From: Candidatus Omnitrophota bacterium
GTDB taxonomy: Bacteria > Omnitrophota > Gorgyraeia > Gygaellales > JAMWDD01
DNA length: 45,873 nt
Direction: 5' to 3'
Assembly: GCA_028717645.1 (NCBI GenBank)
Contig: JAQUNK010000009.1
Span: forward strand, 1 to 45,873
The notes under the pieces are model-generated. The model worked only from the letters and a program-made list of their open reading frames with translations, was not told the origin of the DNA and did no database searches. The number at the start of each line of letters is the position of its first letter. Position 1 is the first letter of the stretch. A program made the position numbers and the translations under genes. Shown piece after piece: positions 1-8,802 of this stretch.

Positions 1-704
1 ACACTTTTGGCATAGACTGGAATGCAATTTACAAAAACTTAGGAGATATAAAGCAATTGAGTTTATCTTCTAACTTTGCGGCTCAAAGCATTACTTCATC
101 CGGGTTATTCACTTTAACTGCCACTGGACCTAAGGATGATTCAGGAACAGGTTCTAGCGGTATAAGTGCGCTCATTAAAGGCCTTCAGTCACAAGGAAGA
201 GTGGAAGTGATTTCCCAGCCAAAGATAATGCTACTTAATAACCAAGCAGCCATGGTTCAGGTGGGCACTGTAACCAGCTACGTTGCCAATACCACGACCA
301 CGACAAGCTCGGCAGGCCTTGCTTCAACAAGTGCAACCACTGATCAGGTGCAGGAAGGAGTGTCTTTAAGGCTCATGGCCAGCATCCTGGATGACCGGAT
401 ACTGATACAGCTTACTCCTGTGGTAACCACACTTGATGCTATTAGGAGCATTGACATGGGGCAAGGCACGACCATTGAGGCACCCAAGACTTCAACCAAG
501 TCTATGCACACCCTAGTTAAGATTAAGGATGGCGAGACTATTGCCGTAGGAGGACTGATTACCTCTAACGACAATGTTAGTGAAAAAGGCATACCGTTTT
601 TACGCAGCCTGCCTTTCTTGGGAAAGTTTTTTGAATATAAAAGCAAAACCAATACCAGGACAGAACTGGTAATCTTTATAACCCCTAAAATATTACAAAG
701 ATGA
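1..704 (+). CDS. Secretin C-terminal part (type IV pilus outer-membrane channel), 5' truncated
   Basis: The reading frame is open from position 3, so the gene begins before the window and only its last 233 codons are here. The visible part is the secretin beta-barrel domain. It has a VQEGVSLRLMASI stretch, a Ser/Thr-rich lip region, the KDGETIAVGGLI segment, and the family's C-terminal pattern GIPFLRSLPFLGKFF followed by TELVIFITP. Secretins form the ring through which a pilus or substrate crosses the outer membrane. The downstream gene order matches IncI-type thin pilus operons, where this position is the PilN secretin; a type II secretion or MSHA secretin is less likely. The stop codon overlaps the next ATG (ATGA), which suggests translational coupling. 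Confidence 0.9.
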   Translation, partial: TFGIDWNAIYKNLGDIKQLSLSSNFAAQSITSSGLFTLTATGPKDDSGTGSSGISALIKGLQSQGRVEVISQPKIMLLNNQAAMVQVGTVTSYVANTTTTTSSAGLASTSATTDQVQEGVSLRLMASILDDRILIQLTPVVTTLDAIRSIDMGQGTTIEAPKTSTKSMHTLVKIKDGETIAVGGLITSNDNVSEKGIPFLRSLPFLGKFFEYKSKTNTRTELVIFITPKILQR

Positions 705-1885
705 ACTACCTAATTTTTGATAACGATATTTACTACGATTTAGACGGTAAGACCGGCATTGCTTCTAAGAGCGATATGCAGGCTGTTTTTAAGGGTTCAT
801 CTATGGAAGTTTCAGTTGTGGTCATAGATACCTTGCAAAAACAGGTCGCTGCCCCGGAGAAGATTCCTTTAAGGCGCGATGAAGTTCTGTCATCGGCTTT
901 TACAGGTGAATACCTGACGCAGTCGGAAAGAATATCCGAAAACCTCTTCCAGGTTATCGCCGTTGAGAAACCCAGGATTAACGAGGTTTATAAATATCTT
1001 GGTTTTGGAAATGTCAAGCTCCTGGTCCCTTACGCAGTTGCTTTAAGGGAGTACCTTAGAAACAATAAACTGCCGGATGAAAATAAGAAGGTAGTTTTTC
1101 TGGACCATTTAGGCGACCAGGTCTTGCTTACGATTTTTAACAAGGATGTATTTACCACTCCGCGCAGGCTCACAAAATTCTTAAAGACTATTACTACAGA
1201 GTTAAAGCGAAGCGAAGAACATTATAAATCTCTGAATAAAAGCGAAGAAGAAATTAAATTCTTGATTGCTACCAATAGCAAAGAAATATTGGATGAGATT
1301 GTCTCAAGCGGCTTCGAGACAAAAGAGAATATTGTTTATGTCGAAGACAAACATCCTGCCTTGACCGGATTAAAGCAGGGTAAGTTTTCCATGCACTATA
1401 TGCTTCCTGAGCAGTTCATCCATTTAAGGGAACTAGAGGTTGCCAAGAAGCGTGTTTTAAGGATTGGGATAATGCTGGGAGTTATCGCAGTATTATTTGC
1501 TGCGCTCTTAGGGGTTTACAGCATAAATAAAACGGCATCCAGCCGCTTAAGAAACTTGCAGCTCGAAGCATCCTCATTAAGCAAGTTGCTAGAGGAAGAT
1601 TACTTAGCGAAATACAAAGACATTTTACGAAGCAAGAAAAAGATAAATTTCCCTTATTACCTTAACGCTTTTCTTAAAGTTTTGCCGTTTGAATACAGCC
1701 TAGAGCTAATCTCTATAAGGCAAGCGTCAAACGGCCGTTACAGGTTTGAATCAATTTTATCTTTTGATTTGAAGGATAGGCCTTTCAGTAAAATGCGCTT
1801 ATCCAGAGTTTTTAAGCGGGCTAAAACTGAAAACATTCTAGTGAAGGATAATCCAGGGCTAAAAATTACCCTGGATATTCCCTAA
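701..1885 (+). CDS. PilO2/PilN/GspL-like pilus assembly protein
   Basis: This 394-residue protein has a cytoplasmic N-terminal part of about 250 residues, one membrane span at about 252-275 (VLRIGIMLGVIAVLFAALLG), then a coiled-coil stretch and a small periplasmic domain. This topology is that of PilM-PilN fusions, GspL and the PilO2 accessory proteins of IncI thin pili, which link the motor ATPase to the periplasmic PilP/PilO ring. Its position between secretin and ATPase supports that role. The start overlaps the secretin stop by four bases. No specific motif identifies the family, so the name rests on topology, size and gene order. Confidence 0.65.
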   Translation: MNYLIFDNDIYYDLDGKTGIASKSDMQAVFKGSSMEVSVVVIDTLQKQVAAPEKIPLRRDEVLSSAFTGEYLTQSERISENLFQVIAVEKPRINEVYKYLGFGNVKLLVPYAVALREYLRNNKLPDENKKVVFLDHLGDQVLLTIFNKDVFTTPRRLTKFLKTITTELKRSEEHYKSLNKSEEEIKFLIATNSKEILDEIVSSGFETKENIVYVEDKHPALTGLKQGKFSMHYMLPEQFIHLRELEVAKKRVLRIGIMLGVIAVLFAALLGVYSINKTASSRLRNLQLEASSLSKLLEEDYLAKYKDILRSKKKINFPYYLNAFLKVLPFEYSLELISIRQASNGRYRFESILSFDLKDRPFSKMRLSRVFKRAKTENILVKDNPGLKITLDIP

Positions 1886-1901
1886 AAAGGAGGTGAGTGA
1901 A

Positions 1902-2123
1902 ATGTCGTTTATTATCGGAAAGCTTTCAAGGAAAGTAAGCAAACAGCATAACGAGTATTTCGTGGGAAAGGTCTGCAATTTGCCGGTCAGGGCGTCCTGG
2001 GCAAAAAAAGGGCAGGATGATTTGTGGTTATTCCTGGATACGGAGAAAATCAATTTTCTTTCAGAGCAGAACAAGACCGAAACCGGCGCAGCAGCAGCTC
2101 CCGAAGAGCAGAAACAGCAGTAA
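1902..2123 (+). CDS. Small hypothetical protein in the pilus operon
   Basis: The ATG at 1902 follows a near-perfect ribosome site (AAAGGAGG, about 1886-1893), so I prefer it to the in-frame GTG at 1893. The 73-residue product is basic at the N-terminus, has a SWAKKGQDDLWLFLD segment in the middle, and ends in a low-complexity Ala/Glu/Gln tail. It has no signal peptide and no membrane span. I do not recognise the family. Its place inside the pilus operon suggests an accessory cytoplasmic role. Confidence 0.6.
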   Translation: MSFIIGKLSRKVSKQHNEYFVGKVCNLPVRASWAKKGQDDLWLFLDTEKINFLSEQNKTETGAAAAPEEQKQQ

Positions 2124-2135
2124 TCAAAACTAAAA

Positions 2136-2178
2136 GGTGTGAGCCAGCCGGATTATCTTAGGATCCGCTGGTTCACCC
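2136..2178 (+). terminator. Stable hairpin between pilus genes, possible attenuator
   Basis: GTGAGCCAGCCGGAT (from 2139) pairs with ATCCGCTGGTTCAC (to 2176) with one wobble and one bulged base, closing a loop of about 9 nt. No clear T-run follows, so this may be a partial terminator, an RNA stability or processing hairpin, or an attenuator before the next pilus gene. Confidence 0.4.
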
Positions 2179-2195
2179 TCTAAATTAATAAACCT

Positions 2196-2681
2196 ATGAA
2201 AAGAATAATCCTGATTTTTGTAGTAACACTTTTGGCTTTAATGGTATTGCTGTGGAATCTTGCCTCGGAAATAAACACAATTAACCGCGGCATAAAAAAC
2301 GCTGTTAATGAAATCAGTCAAATTAAAAAAGAGCAGGCAACTCTGGTCAAATATAAGAGTGAGAAGCCGCTTTCCCTGGAAAAGTTTTATCTCGATGTAT
2401 TTAACGACATAAAAGAAGTCTCTTTCTATTACCGCGCGCCTTGCGAGGTTAAGGTTATCGGCGCAAAAGACCTGGTAAATATCAGGAATTTTTTCAAGGA
2501 GTCCCAATACAAGGGGATAAAGCAAGTTGACCTTTTCTGCTCTTTCGATTTGAGAAAACAGCGCAACGCGTATTTGCTCGATGCGCTTTATAAAATACTA
2601 GAATCCAAGCCCCTTGATGTCCTGGATGTAAGCATAGAAAAAGGTATCTTGACTATAACCATGCGACTCTATGGGGCTTAA
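2196..2681 (+). CDS. PilO/GspM-like single-pass pilus protein
   Basis: This 161-residue protein has an N-terminal membrane anchor (about residues 4-22), then a coiled-coil-like segment (about 28-50) and a small alpha/beta periplasmic domain. That architecture is shared by PilO and GspM, which join PilN/GspL and PilP in the inner-membrane alignment complex. It lies between the PilO2-like gene and the PilP-like gene, which supports the call. No ribosome site is obvious upstream, and a strong hairpin lies between it and the previous gene. The assignment rests on topology and context only. Confidence 0.55.
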   Translation: MKRIILIFVVTLLALMVLLWNLASEINTINRGIKNAVNEISQIKKEQATLVKYKSEKPLSLEKFYLDVFNDIKEVSFYYRAPCEVKVIGAKDLVNIRNFFKESQYKGIKQVDLFCSFDLRKQRNAYLLDALYKILESKPLDVLDVSIEKGILTITMRLYGA

Positions 2682-2700
2682 AAAAGGAGGAAGATAAAAA

Positions 2701-3330
2701 ATGAAGAGGCTATTGTTTTTGTTAGTGTTTGTTATGGCGGTAATAGTGTTTAAAAACGGCTATTGTCAGGATAATCTCTCGGCAATAGATAAGATTGATA
2801 CTAAAACGAAGATTCAGGCGCAGGAAAATAAAATTCTTCCTAAAGAAGAGAATCCTGTTAAAGCCGAAGCAGTTCAAGATGAAACAAAGCCAATTGATGA
2901 TTCCAGCGATCAGGACCTGGAGAATATAAGAGCCTACAGAGAGGTCTTGGAAAATAAGCAAAAAGAACTCGAAGTCATCAAGCTTGACCTTGAAAAAAGC
3001 GATCTAATGCTAAAGAAAAGACAGGCGGAAAAAGAGATCTTTGAAATTGATAAAGCCCTTCCCCAGGGAAAGTCGGATGTTTCCTCTGTGTCCGGTGGGC
3101 TTAACCAAGGGGAAAAAGTTTCCTTGGTAGATCCCTCGGATATTAAATTACAGCTTTTAGTGATAGCGGATAACCTAAAAGAAGGCCAGATCAGCCTTAA
3201 AAATACTCCTTATGTTTTTAAGGAAGGGGATTCTATAGCTTCAAAGTTGACCGTTGAGCAAATTGAGCCTACGGGCGTTACTTTTAAGCAGGTTGACGGA
3301 AGCTTATTTAAACTTAACTTCGTAAACTAA
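2701..3330 (+). CDS. PilP-like periplasmic pilus protein
   Basis: This 209-residue protein starts with a signal peptide (MKRLLFLLVFVMAVIVF, then NGYCQ, where the Cys could be lipidated). A charged linker and a coiled coil (about 75-125) follow. The C-terminal domain of about 55 residues (from LQLLVIADNLKEGQ) resembles the small beta domain of PilP, with GDSIASKLTVEQIEPTGVTFKQ. PilP contacts the secretin and the PilN/PilO complex. The start is preceded by AAAAAAGGAGGAAG. The ATPase gene follows after one base. Sequence similarity to PilP is suggestive only; context makes the call. Confidence 0.6.
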   Translation: MKRLLFLLVFVMAVIVFKNGYCQDNLSAIDKIDTKTKIQAQENKILPKEENPVKAEAVQDETKPIDDSSDQDLENIRAYREVLENKQKELEVIKLDLEKSDLMLKKRQAEKEIFEIDKALPQGKSDVSSVSGGLNQGEKVSLVDPSDIKLQLLVIADNLKEGQISLKNTPYVFKEGDSIASKLTVEQIEPTGVTFKQVDGSLFKLNFVN

Positions 3331-3331
3331 A

Positions 3332-4975
3332 ATGCCTGTACAAGAAATAGGAAACATCCTTTTAAGCTCCAAAGTAGTCACGAAAGAACAGCTTGAATTC
3401 GCTCTTACTATCCAAAGGAGCACTAGCCCCGGGCAAAGGCTGGGCAGGATCCTAAAGTATTACAATTTTGTAAGCGACGAAGCAATTGCCCAAGCCTTGA
3501 GTAAACAGGTCGGCTGGAAATATTTTGACAAAAAGTATGTCTTAGATCTTCCTGTAATAGAGAAAATAGGCCTGGATTTCCTGATAGACAGGGCATTTGT
3601 TCCGGTTGAAACAGAGAACGAACTTAGCTTTATTTTCGCCTACCCTTTTGATATCGAAGCAACTGATCTTTTAGCCAGCCTGGGGCTGCGCGACAAAGAG
3701 TTTTATATTGGCAGCGAGGGCGCAATCCGGGCGCATCTGGAGCTGCTCAAGAATAAAAAAATAAAGCAGGAGATTGACAAGAGAATAAACCTGCTTAAGG
3801 AAAGAGGCGTTGTTGGCGATGAGCTAAAAGAGCTCTTGGATGAGCTGCTTAATGATGCGGTTATTCATAATGCCACCGATATCCACATTGAGCCTGAAGA
3901 AGAAATATCCACCATACGTTTTAGGATTGACGGCATACTCTACTTTAAGTTTTGTATTCCCCTGGAGGTGCATAACAACTTAATCAATGTGGTATTTAGC
4001 CGCGCAGAGATTACTGTCTCTGACTTTTACCGCTTCCATGATGCTAGGTTCCAGTATACCTATTCGGATCACTCGGTAGATATCCGGGTATCGAGCATCC
4101 CTTCTATTTTTGGTCCTGCCTTGGTTTTAAGGCTCCTGGATGTAAATAAGACCCTGATTACTCTGCCTAATCTGGGATTTGACCAGATGCACTTTGATAA
4201 TATCAGCCGCATAGTGCGTAAGCCCCACGGAATTATCATTATCACCGGGCCCACAGGAAGCGGCAAAACTACTACTCTTTATGCCATCTTAAACCAGCTT
4301 AAAGACCTTTCCACAAAAGTATTAACCATTGAGGATCCTGTGGAAATCAAGATGCCGCTTATAAACCAGGTGCAGATTAATGAGAAACAGGGCATAAGCT
4401 TTGCCCATGCCACAAGGGCTTTTTTAAGGCATGACCCTAATATCATCTTAATCGGTGAAATCCGTGACCCTGATACGGCGCAGGAAGCAATCCGCGCATC
4501 CATTACCGGACACAGGGTGCTTTCCACGCTGCATACCAACACCGCGGTAGATTCCATTTACCGGCTGCATGACTTAGGTATAGACCTTTCTTACATCGCA
4601 AACAGCATTCTTTGCGTCATTTCCCAAAGACTGATCCGCAAGCTCTGTCCTTTTTGCAGGAAAAGAGTTAAGGTTAAAAAGGAAAACATGCCTGATTCTT
4701 TTAAGAATTTTCTTCTTGGCGAAAACGAAAATGAGATTCGCTTGTTTAAGGCAGGCGGTTGCGAACACTGCCAGGGAGGTTATAAAGGCCGTACCGTGAT
4801 TGCCGAGATCTTGGATTTTGACGAGGAAATTCGCGATATGGTTGCTTCCGGGAAACTTGACCAGCTTCGGCACAAATGGAGAGAAAAGGCATATTTAACT
4901 CTGGAGCAGGATACAGGAACGCTTCTTTTAAAAGGGCAAACCTCGCTTGAAGAGGCGGAAAGGATACTCGGATAG
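3332..4975 (+). CDS. PilB/GspE-family assembly ATPase (IncI PilQ-like)
   Basis: At 547 residues this is a standard hexameric pilus or secretion ATPase. It has an N-terminal MshEN-like domain (QEIGNILLSSKVVTKEQLE), Walker A GPTGSGKTTT (about residue 306), an Asp box region (LTIEDPVEIK), Walker B ILIGEIRDPDTAQEA (about 371) and a His box (VLSTLHTNTA). The C-terminal metal-binding module of GspE/PilB proteins is present as CPFC (about 439-442) and CEHC (about 478-481). It powers pilin extraction and fibre growth from the cytoplasmic face. The stop abuts the ATG of the inner-membrane platform gene, the usual GspE-GspF order. Confidence 0.93.
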   Translation: MPVQEIGNILLSSKVVTKEQLEFALTIQRSTSPGQRLGRILKYYNFVSDEAIAQALSKQVGWKYFDKKYVLDLPVIEKIGLDFLIDRAFVPVETENELSFIFAYPFDIEATDLLASLGLRDKEFYIGSEGAIRAHLELLKNKKIKQEIDKRINLLKERGVVGDELKELLDELLNDAVIHNATDIHIEPEEEISTIRFRIDGILYFKFCIPLEVHNNLINVVFSRAEITVSDFYRFHDARFQYTYSDHSVDIRVSSIPSIFGPALVLRLLDVNKTLITLPNLGFDQMHFDNISRIVRKPHGIIIITGPTGSGKTTTLYAILNQLKDLSTKVLTIEDPVEIKMPLINQVQINEKQGISFAHATRAFLRHDPNIILIGEIRDPDTAQEAIRASITGHRVLSTLHTNTAVDSIYRLHDLGIDLSYIANSILCVISQRLIRKLCPFCRKRVKVKKENMPDSFKNFLLGENENEIRLFKAGGCEHCQGGYKGRTVIAEILDFDEEIRDMVASGKLDQLRHKWREKAYLTLEQDTGTLLLKGQTSLEEAERILG

Positions 4976-6181
4976 ATGTATTACAGATACAGCGTCTTGA
5001 CTCAAACCGGCAATGAAATTAAAGGCTTTGAGCGGGGGGCATACCCAGAAATAGCGAAAAGGCTAAAAGAGAAAAATTATTACATATTATCCTTGGAAGC
5101 GGATTTCTTTAAGTCAATAAAGTTTGTCCTGGAAAAGAAGAGCGTCAAGGCGCAAAGCTTGTCTTTATTTTTTGAGGATCTGGCCAATATGCTTAAAACC
5201 GGTATTGCCATGAACGAGGCGATAAGCGCTCTTCGCGAGTCATCCATTGATAAGGTATTGTCTAAAGCCTTATCGGGAATCGAATATGATCTTGCCAATG
5301 GTTTTTCTCTGGCTAAGGCCTTTGAGAAAACAAAAGTTTTCCCTTGGCTGGTTTTAAACACGCTTAAGGTAGGAGAGAAATCCGGATCTCTTGAGCAGGT
5401 CTTTGTTGACCTGGCGCAGTATTATTCCAGGGAGGCGGAATTCTTGAGCAGTTTAAGGAACGCTGTGATTTATCCGGCAGTCGTATTCTCTATGCTCATT
5501 GGAATAATGTTCTATGTTTCCTTTAAGGTAATTCCGCACCTGGAAGCGCTTCTTCCCATAAACGGCAATAGTTATTTTGCAACCAGGCTGCTTTTATTTT
5601 TAAGTCATTTCCTGAAGGATTACTGGTTTGTCTACCTATTGTTTCCCGTTGTTGGTATTTTTATTTACTCAAGGTTCAGGAAAAGCCCGGCTGGAAGGAT
5701 CGCCTCTTACTATTACAAGATTCCTCTCTTCGGCCCGGTTGCAAAAGACGCGGCTTTCAGCGCGTTTTTCTCTAACCTTGCGGTCCTCTCAAGAAACGGC
5801 ATCAATATCGCTGATGCGCTTTCATTGATTGAGGAAACCACTTCCTATCAGTTCTTAGCTAAAAAGATTGGCAGGCTAAAAGACTACATCGCAAGCGGCC
5901 TAAGTTTCTGGCAGGCGTTACAAAAGGATCCGTTCTTTCCGTCATTTATTTATTATTCGGTAAGAAAGGGTGAGGAGATGGGTTCGCTTGATGAGTATCT
6001 ACAGAATCTTTCCAAGTATTATTTTGAGAAGGTTTCAAGGCGCACGCGCGTAATTTTGAGTTTTATCCAGCCTGCGCTTTTAGTGTTTTGCGCCCTGATT
6101 CTGTTATTTGTTGTCTCGGCATTCATCATGCCGGTTTACAGCAATCTTTCCAACATTGCGGGAGGCAATGTTAAGTTTTAG
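4976..6181 (+). CDS. GspF/PilC-family inner-membrane platform protein (IncI PilR-like)
   Basis: The 401-residue product has the duplicated GspF domain. Each half has a helical bundle (first SLFFEDLANMLKTGIAMNEAI, second AFFSNLAVLSRNGINIADAL) followed by membrane helices (about 170-190, 215-235 and 372-395). The motif LKVGEKSGSLEQVF and its second-half echo VRKGEEMGSLDEYL are typical. The protein anchors the ATPase and passes pilin subunits into the growing fibre. The start codon directly follows the ATPase stop. Confidence 0.92.
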   Translation: MYYRYSVLTQTGNEIKGFERGAYPEIAKRLKEKNYYILSLEADFFKSIKFVLEKKSVKAQSLSLFFEDLANMLKTGIAMNEAISALRESSIDKVLSKALSGIEYDLANGFSLAKAFEKTKVFPWLVLNTLKVGEKSGSLEQVFVDLAQYYSREAEFLSSLRNAVIYPAVVFSMLIGIMFYVSFKVIPHLEALLPINGNSYFATRLLLFLSHFLKDYWFVYLLFPVVGIFIYSRFRKSPAGRIASYYYKIPLFGPVAKDAAFSAFFSNLAVLSRNGINIADALSLIEETTSYQFLAKKIGRLKDYIASGLSFWQALQKDPFFPSFIYYSVRKGEEMGSLDEYLQNLSKYYFEKVSRRTRVILSFIQPALLVFCALILLFVVSAFIMPVYSNLSNIAGGNVKF

Positions 6182-6200
6182 GAGAAAGGAGGTGAGAGCA

Positions 6201-6635
6201 ATGAGGTTAAGGAGCAAGAAAAGCGGTTTTACGCTGATCGAACTGGTCCTGGTCATAAGCATCATCGCGCTTCTGATTATGGCGGTAGGTTTGACCAGCG
6301 GCATCAGGGAGAACGCCAAGGTGCATTCGGCTTCTGAATCGGTCAAGGCTTTAAGGACGGCTGCGGAAAGCTACATTGCAGGCGGTAATATGACCTATAC
6401 CGGAATAACCGTAGCAGGCCTGCAGACGTCAGGGTATCTGCCTGCTGCATTTTCCGCAACAGGTTCGAATCCCTGGGGCGGCAACTACGCGATAGACCCG
6501 AACACCGACGCCAATAAAGTGGATATTTCACTTACCGGCGTAAGTGCTTCCGCGGCAGCGCGCCTGAGTGCATTGTTTGCCAACAGCGCGGCAGCAACAA
6601 GCTATGCATCTGAGACATGGACGATAACGTTTTAA
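6201..6635 (+). CDS. Type IV pilin-like protein 1, likely major pilin (PilS-like)
   Basis: I use the ATG at 6201 because AGAAAGGAGGTGAG lies just upstream and a short leader ending in Gly fits prepilins. The 144-residue product reads MRLRSKKSG then FTLIELVLVISIIALLIMA, a textbook prepilin peptidase site (G before F, Glu at mature position 5) and N-terminal helix. The mature C-terminal domain is small and Ala/Ser/Thr-rich, with few charged residues. As the first pilin after the platform gene it matches the place of PilS in IncI thin pilus operons. It overlaps the next pilin gene by 19 bases. Confidence 0.88.
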   Translation: MRLRSKKSGFTLIELVLVISIIALLIMAVGLTSGIRENAKVHSASESVKALRTAAESYIAGGNMTYTGITVAGLQTSGYLPAAFSATGSNPWGGNYAIDPNTDANKVDISLTGVSASAAARLSALFANSAAATSYASETWTITF

Positions 6636-7090
6636 AAAGGAGGAAGGGATTCAGTTTAGCCGAGCTTAGCCTTGTGCTTATGCTGGCAGGGGTATTTATT
6701 GCCGCAGCGTTTTATTCAGCGGCAAAAATACGTCAGGTTGTTTCAGCGCAAAGGGTGATGACAGAGCTTGAATCAATAGCTCTGGCAAGCACGAGATTCT
6801 ACAGTGAGCGTGGGGCGTGGCCGGCGGCCTTAGCCGACCTTCGCCCCGGCTACCTGGCACAGCAATCAAACGATGTGGATCCTTTTGGCAATGCTTACAC
6901 AATCACCTCTAACGCTTCAAGCGTTTCGGTGTCCACATTTCTGCCGAAAGGCCTGGTTACCCCTGAAAGCTTTGGCAGCGAGATCGTAATTGTAAATCAA
7001 GGCAACAACGATCTAGTGAGTGTTAGCAAGACACCGGAATCAAGAACCTGGAAGTTAAAGTATGAGAAAAAATACATCTATAAACAATAA
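6617..7090 (+). CDS. Type IV pilin-like protein 2 (minor pilin)
   Basis: This 157-residue protein has the leader MDDNVLKRRKG followed by FSLAELSLVLMLAGVFIAAAF, a class III signal with Glu at mature position 5. A pilin-like alpha/beta domain follows (TRFYSERGAWPAALADLRPGYLA, DPFGNAYTIT). The start lies inside the previous pilin gene. A second AAAAAGGAGG sits within its first codons, where it encodes KRRK. This could be a minor pilin or a second structural subunit. Confidence 0.82.
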   Translation: MDDNVLKRRKGFSLAELSLVLMLAGVFIAAAFYSAAKIRQVVSAQRVMTELESIALASTRFYSERGAWPAALADLRPGYLAQQSNDVDPFGNAYTITSNASSVSVSTFLPKGLVTPESFGSEIVIVNQGNNDLVSVSKTPESRTWKLKYEKKYIYKQ

Positions 7091-7889
7091 GAGGGGTTTT
7101 TCCCTTATTGAGCTCTGTATTGCTCTTGGGGTTTTGGTAATTCTAACCTCATCCATTACGCCTGTTTTTATCAAAAAAATGCAGATAAAAGCAGGGGAAA
7201 AGACTGCTTTGGAGATGTCCACAATAGAACAGGCAGCGCTTTCCTATTGCGCAACTAACAATGCCTGGCCCGTAAGTATTCAGGCATTACAAAGCGCGGG
7301 GTATTTAAATCCTTCCTGGAGTGCTTTCAATCCCTGGCAGAACGCGTATACCATCTCTTCAAGCACAAGCGCTTTTACGGTTTCAACTACTGTACCTCAG
7401 GAGTGGACTAATCTTGTGGCAAGAGACCTGCCTACCAGCTCCATATCTGGAGCTGTTGTCGGCAGCACTGTGCCTGCACCAGGCAGTCAAAATGACTCAC
7501 TTGCCATAGGTTCAATCGTTATCTGGTCTGGTACTGTCGCTTCCATACCTGCAGGTTGGCAGCTTTGCGATGGCACTAATGGCACTCCTGATTTAAGGGA
7601 TAGGTTTGTGGTGGGAGCAAGGCAGGATAACGGCGGTGTTTCAATGACGAATGTTTCCGGAACATTGACCAAGTCTGGAGGAGAAGCAAAGCATACTTTA
7701 ACTATTGCTGAGATGCCTGCGCATACGCATAATTACAATGAGCCTACATTCTATAGCAGGTATGACGGACACAGCTCTCCTTTATGCACAGGGACGCAAG
7801 TTTCAAATACCAGCAGTGTAGGCGGTGGTCAAGCACATAATATACTACCGCCGTATTACGCTCTCTGTTTCATTATGAAGATCTCATAA
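7062..7889 (+). CDS. Pilin fused to a phage-tail-collar-like domain (possible PilV-type tip adhesin)
   Basis: At 275 residues this is longer than the other pilins. Leader MRKNTSINNKRG and FSLIELCIALGVLVILTSS form a class III signal and pilin helix. A pilin body with NPWQNAYTIS runs to about residue 120, followed by a Ser/Gly/Pro linker. From about 147 the sequence changes to a tail-collar type domain: IPAGWQLCDGTNGTPDLRDRFVVGA, a HTHNY segment and the C-terminal PPYYALCFIMKI. Such domains occur in phage tail fibres and microcystin-dependent-type proteins. IncI PilV is also a pilin with an adhesive C-terminus that selects recipients, so recipient or surface recognition is a reasonable inference. 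It overlaps the preceding gene by 29 bases. Confidence 0.8.
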   Translation: MRKNTSINNKRGFSLIELCIALGVLVILTSSITPVFIKKMQIKAGEKTALEMSTIEQAALSYCATNNAWPVSIQALQSAGYLNPSWSAFNPWQNAYTISSSTSAFTVSTTVPQEWTNLVARDLPTSSISGAVVGSTVPAPGSQNDSLAIGSIVIWSGTVASIPAGWQLCDGTNGTPDLRDRFVVGARQDNGGVSMTNVSGTLTKSGGEAKHTLTIAEMPAHTHNYNEPTFYSRYDGHSSPLCTGTQVSNTSSVGGGQAHNILPPYYALCFIMKIS

Positions 7890-7893
7890 AACA

Positions 7894-8802
7894 ATGACCT
7901 CTAAATTAAAGAAGGCTTTCAGCATTGTTTTGTTCCTATTCGTTTTATTAGGAAAAGCTTTTGCTCTTGAAGCAACCGATATCCTGGGAATGGTAAATTT
8001 AAACTGCATAGACTTAAGGGTAATCGGTGTATGCGTAAATCCTATTGGTATCCCTGGGATCGTAATCATGTATTGGGAACCTGCCCTGCTCATTGAAACC
8101 GTCAAGCGCCCGGGCGACACGGTAATCGATTCGTTAAAACCGGTTATCGTTGATATGGCAAGCCAGGGAACTAAAAGCCTAATGTCCGGGTTTACCGGGT
8201 TGCCTGTAGGGGTTTCAAGCGGATCCAGCTCTAGTAAGATAACCGGCACTAACCTGCAGTTTAATGAAGCGCACGTGTATGAGTTTCCATTCAGGGATGA
8301 GATTATGTCTTTTATCGATATGCAGTGTCCAGATAAATTACCAACAGGCCCATTTATCAAGTATCTATCGGAACTTGATTCAGCAGAGTGGCGTATAGGG
8401 GCTATTGAGGCTTTGCATCCAAAAAGCATTGCTTCAGCAGCTAGCGGTTTAACCTGCGCTGCCACTGGCGCCTTCCTGGATGATCTGTGCATGGGATTCT
8501 GGGGAGCGACTTACCCCAGACGCGGCTTTGTTACGCATCAGAGCGAAGTAGTGGGAAGCGCAATAGCTGCAACTAGGGCAGTAAGCATAGCTTCGCTTTT
8601 GGGTTCTATTTCGCACATTGTTTTAGAAACAACAGGTTTTATTCCTTCTTTTGAAAGCGATAAGCTGGAGTTAATCTATCCGAATCCAAGCGGTTGCATC
8701 AGAATAGGCCAGCACCCGGCAACCTGGGAATCAGGTAAGTTATCTTCTAGCGGCAAATATCTTTGGGTATATTGGAGAAGAAGAATATGCTGTATTTATT
8801 AA
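7894..8802 (+). CDS. traU: TraU-family mating-pair protein
   Basis: This 302-residue exported protein has a signal peptide (about residues 1-25, ending KAFALE). The sequence NLNCIDLRVIGVCVNPIG near the N-terminus and WGATYPRRGFVTH (about 204-216), followed by AIAATRAVSIAS, match the Cys-rich TraU family of F-type and ICE transfer systems. TraU is a periplasmic protein needed mainly for DNA transfer and mating-pair stabilisation. Several Cys are conserved in place, which fits the disulfide chemistry provided by the thioredoxin-like genes downstream. It overlaps the next gene by 16 bases. Confidence 0.72.
   Translation: MTSKLKKAFSIVLFLFVLLGKAFALEATDILGMVNLNCIDLRVIGVCVNPIGIPGIVIMYWEPALLIETVKRPGDTVIDSLKPVIVDMASQGTKSLMSGFTGLPVGVSSGSSSSKITGTNLQFNEAHVYEFPFRDEIMSFIDMQCPDKLPTGPFIKYLSELDSAEWRIGAIEALHPKSIASAASGLTCAATGAFLDDLCMGFWGATYPRRGFVTHQSEVVGSAIAATRAVSIASLLGSISHIVLETTGFIPSFESDKLELIYPNPSGCIRIGQHPATWESGKLSSSGKYLWVYWRRRICCIY

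Noticed and set aside
1-7889. Type II secretion or MSHA pilus system
   Set aside because: The components are shared, but gene order, the tail-collar pilin and the directly following Tra genes fit a conjugative thin pilus better.
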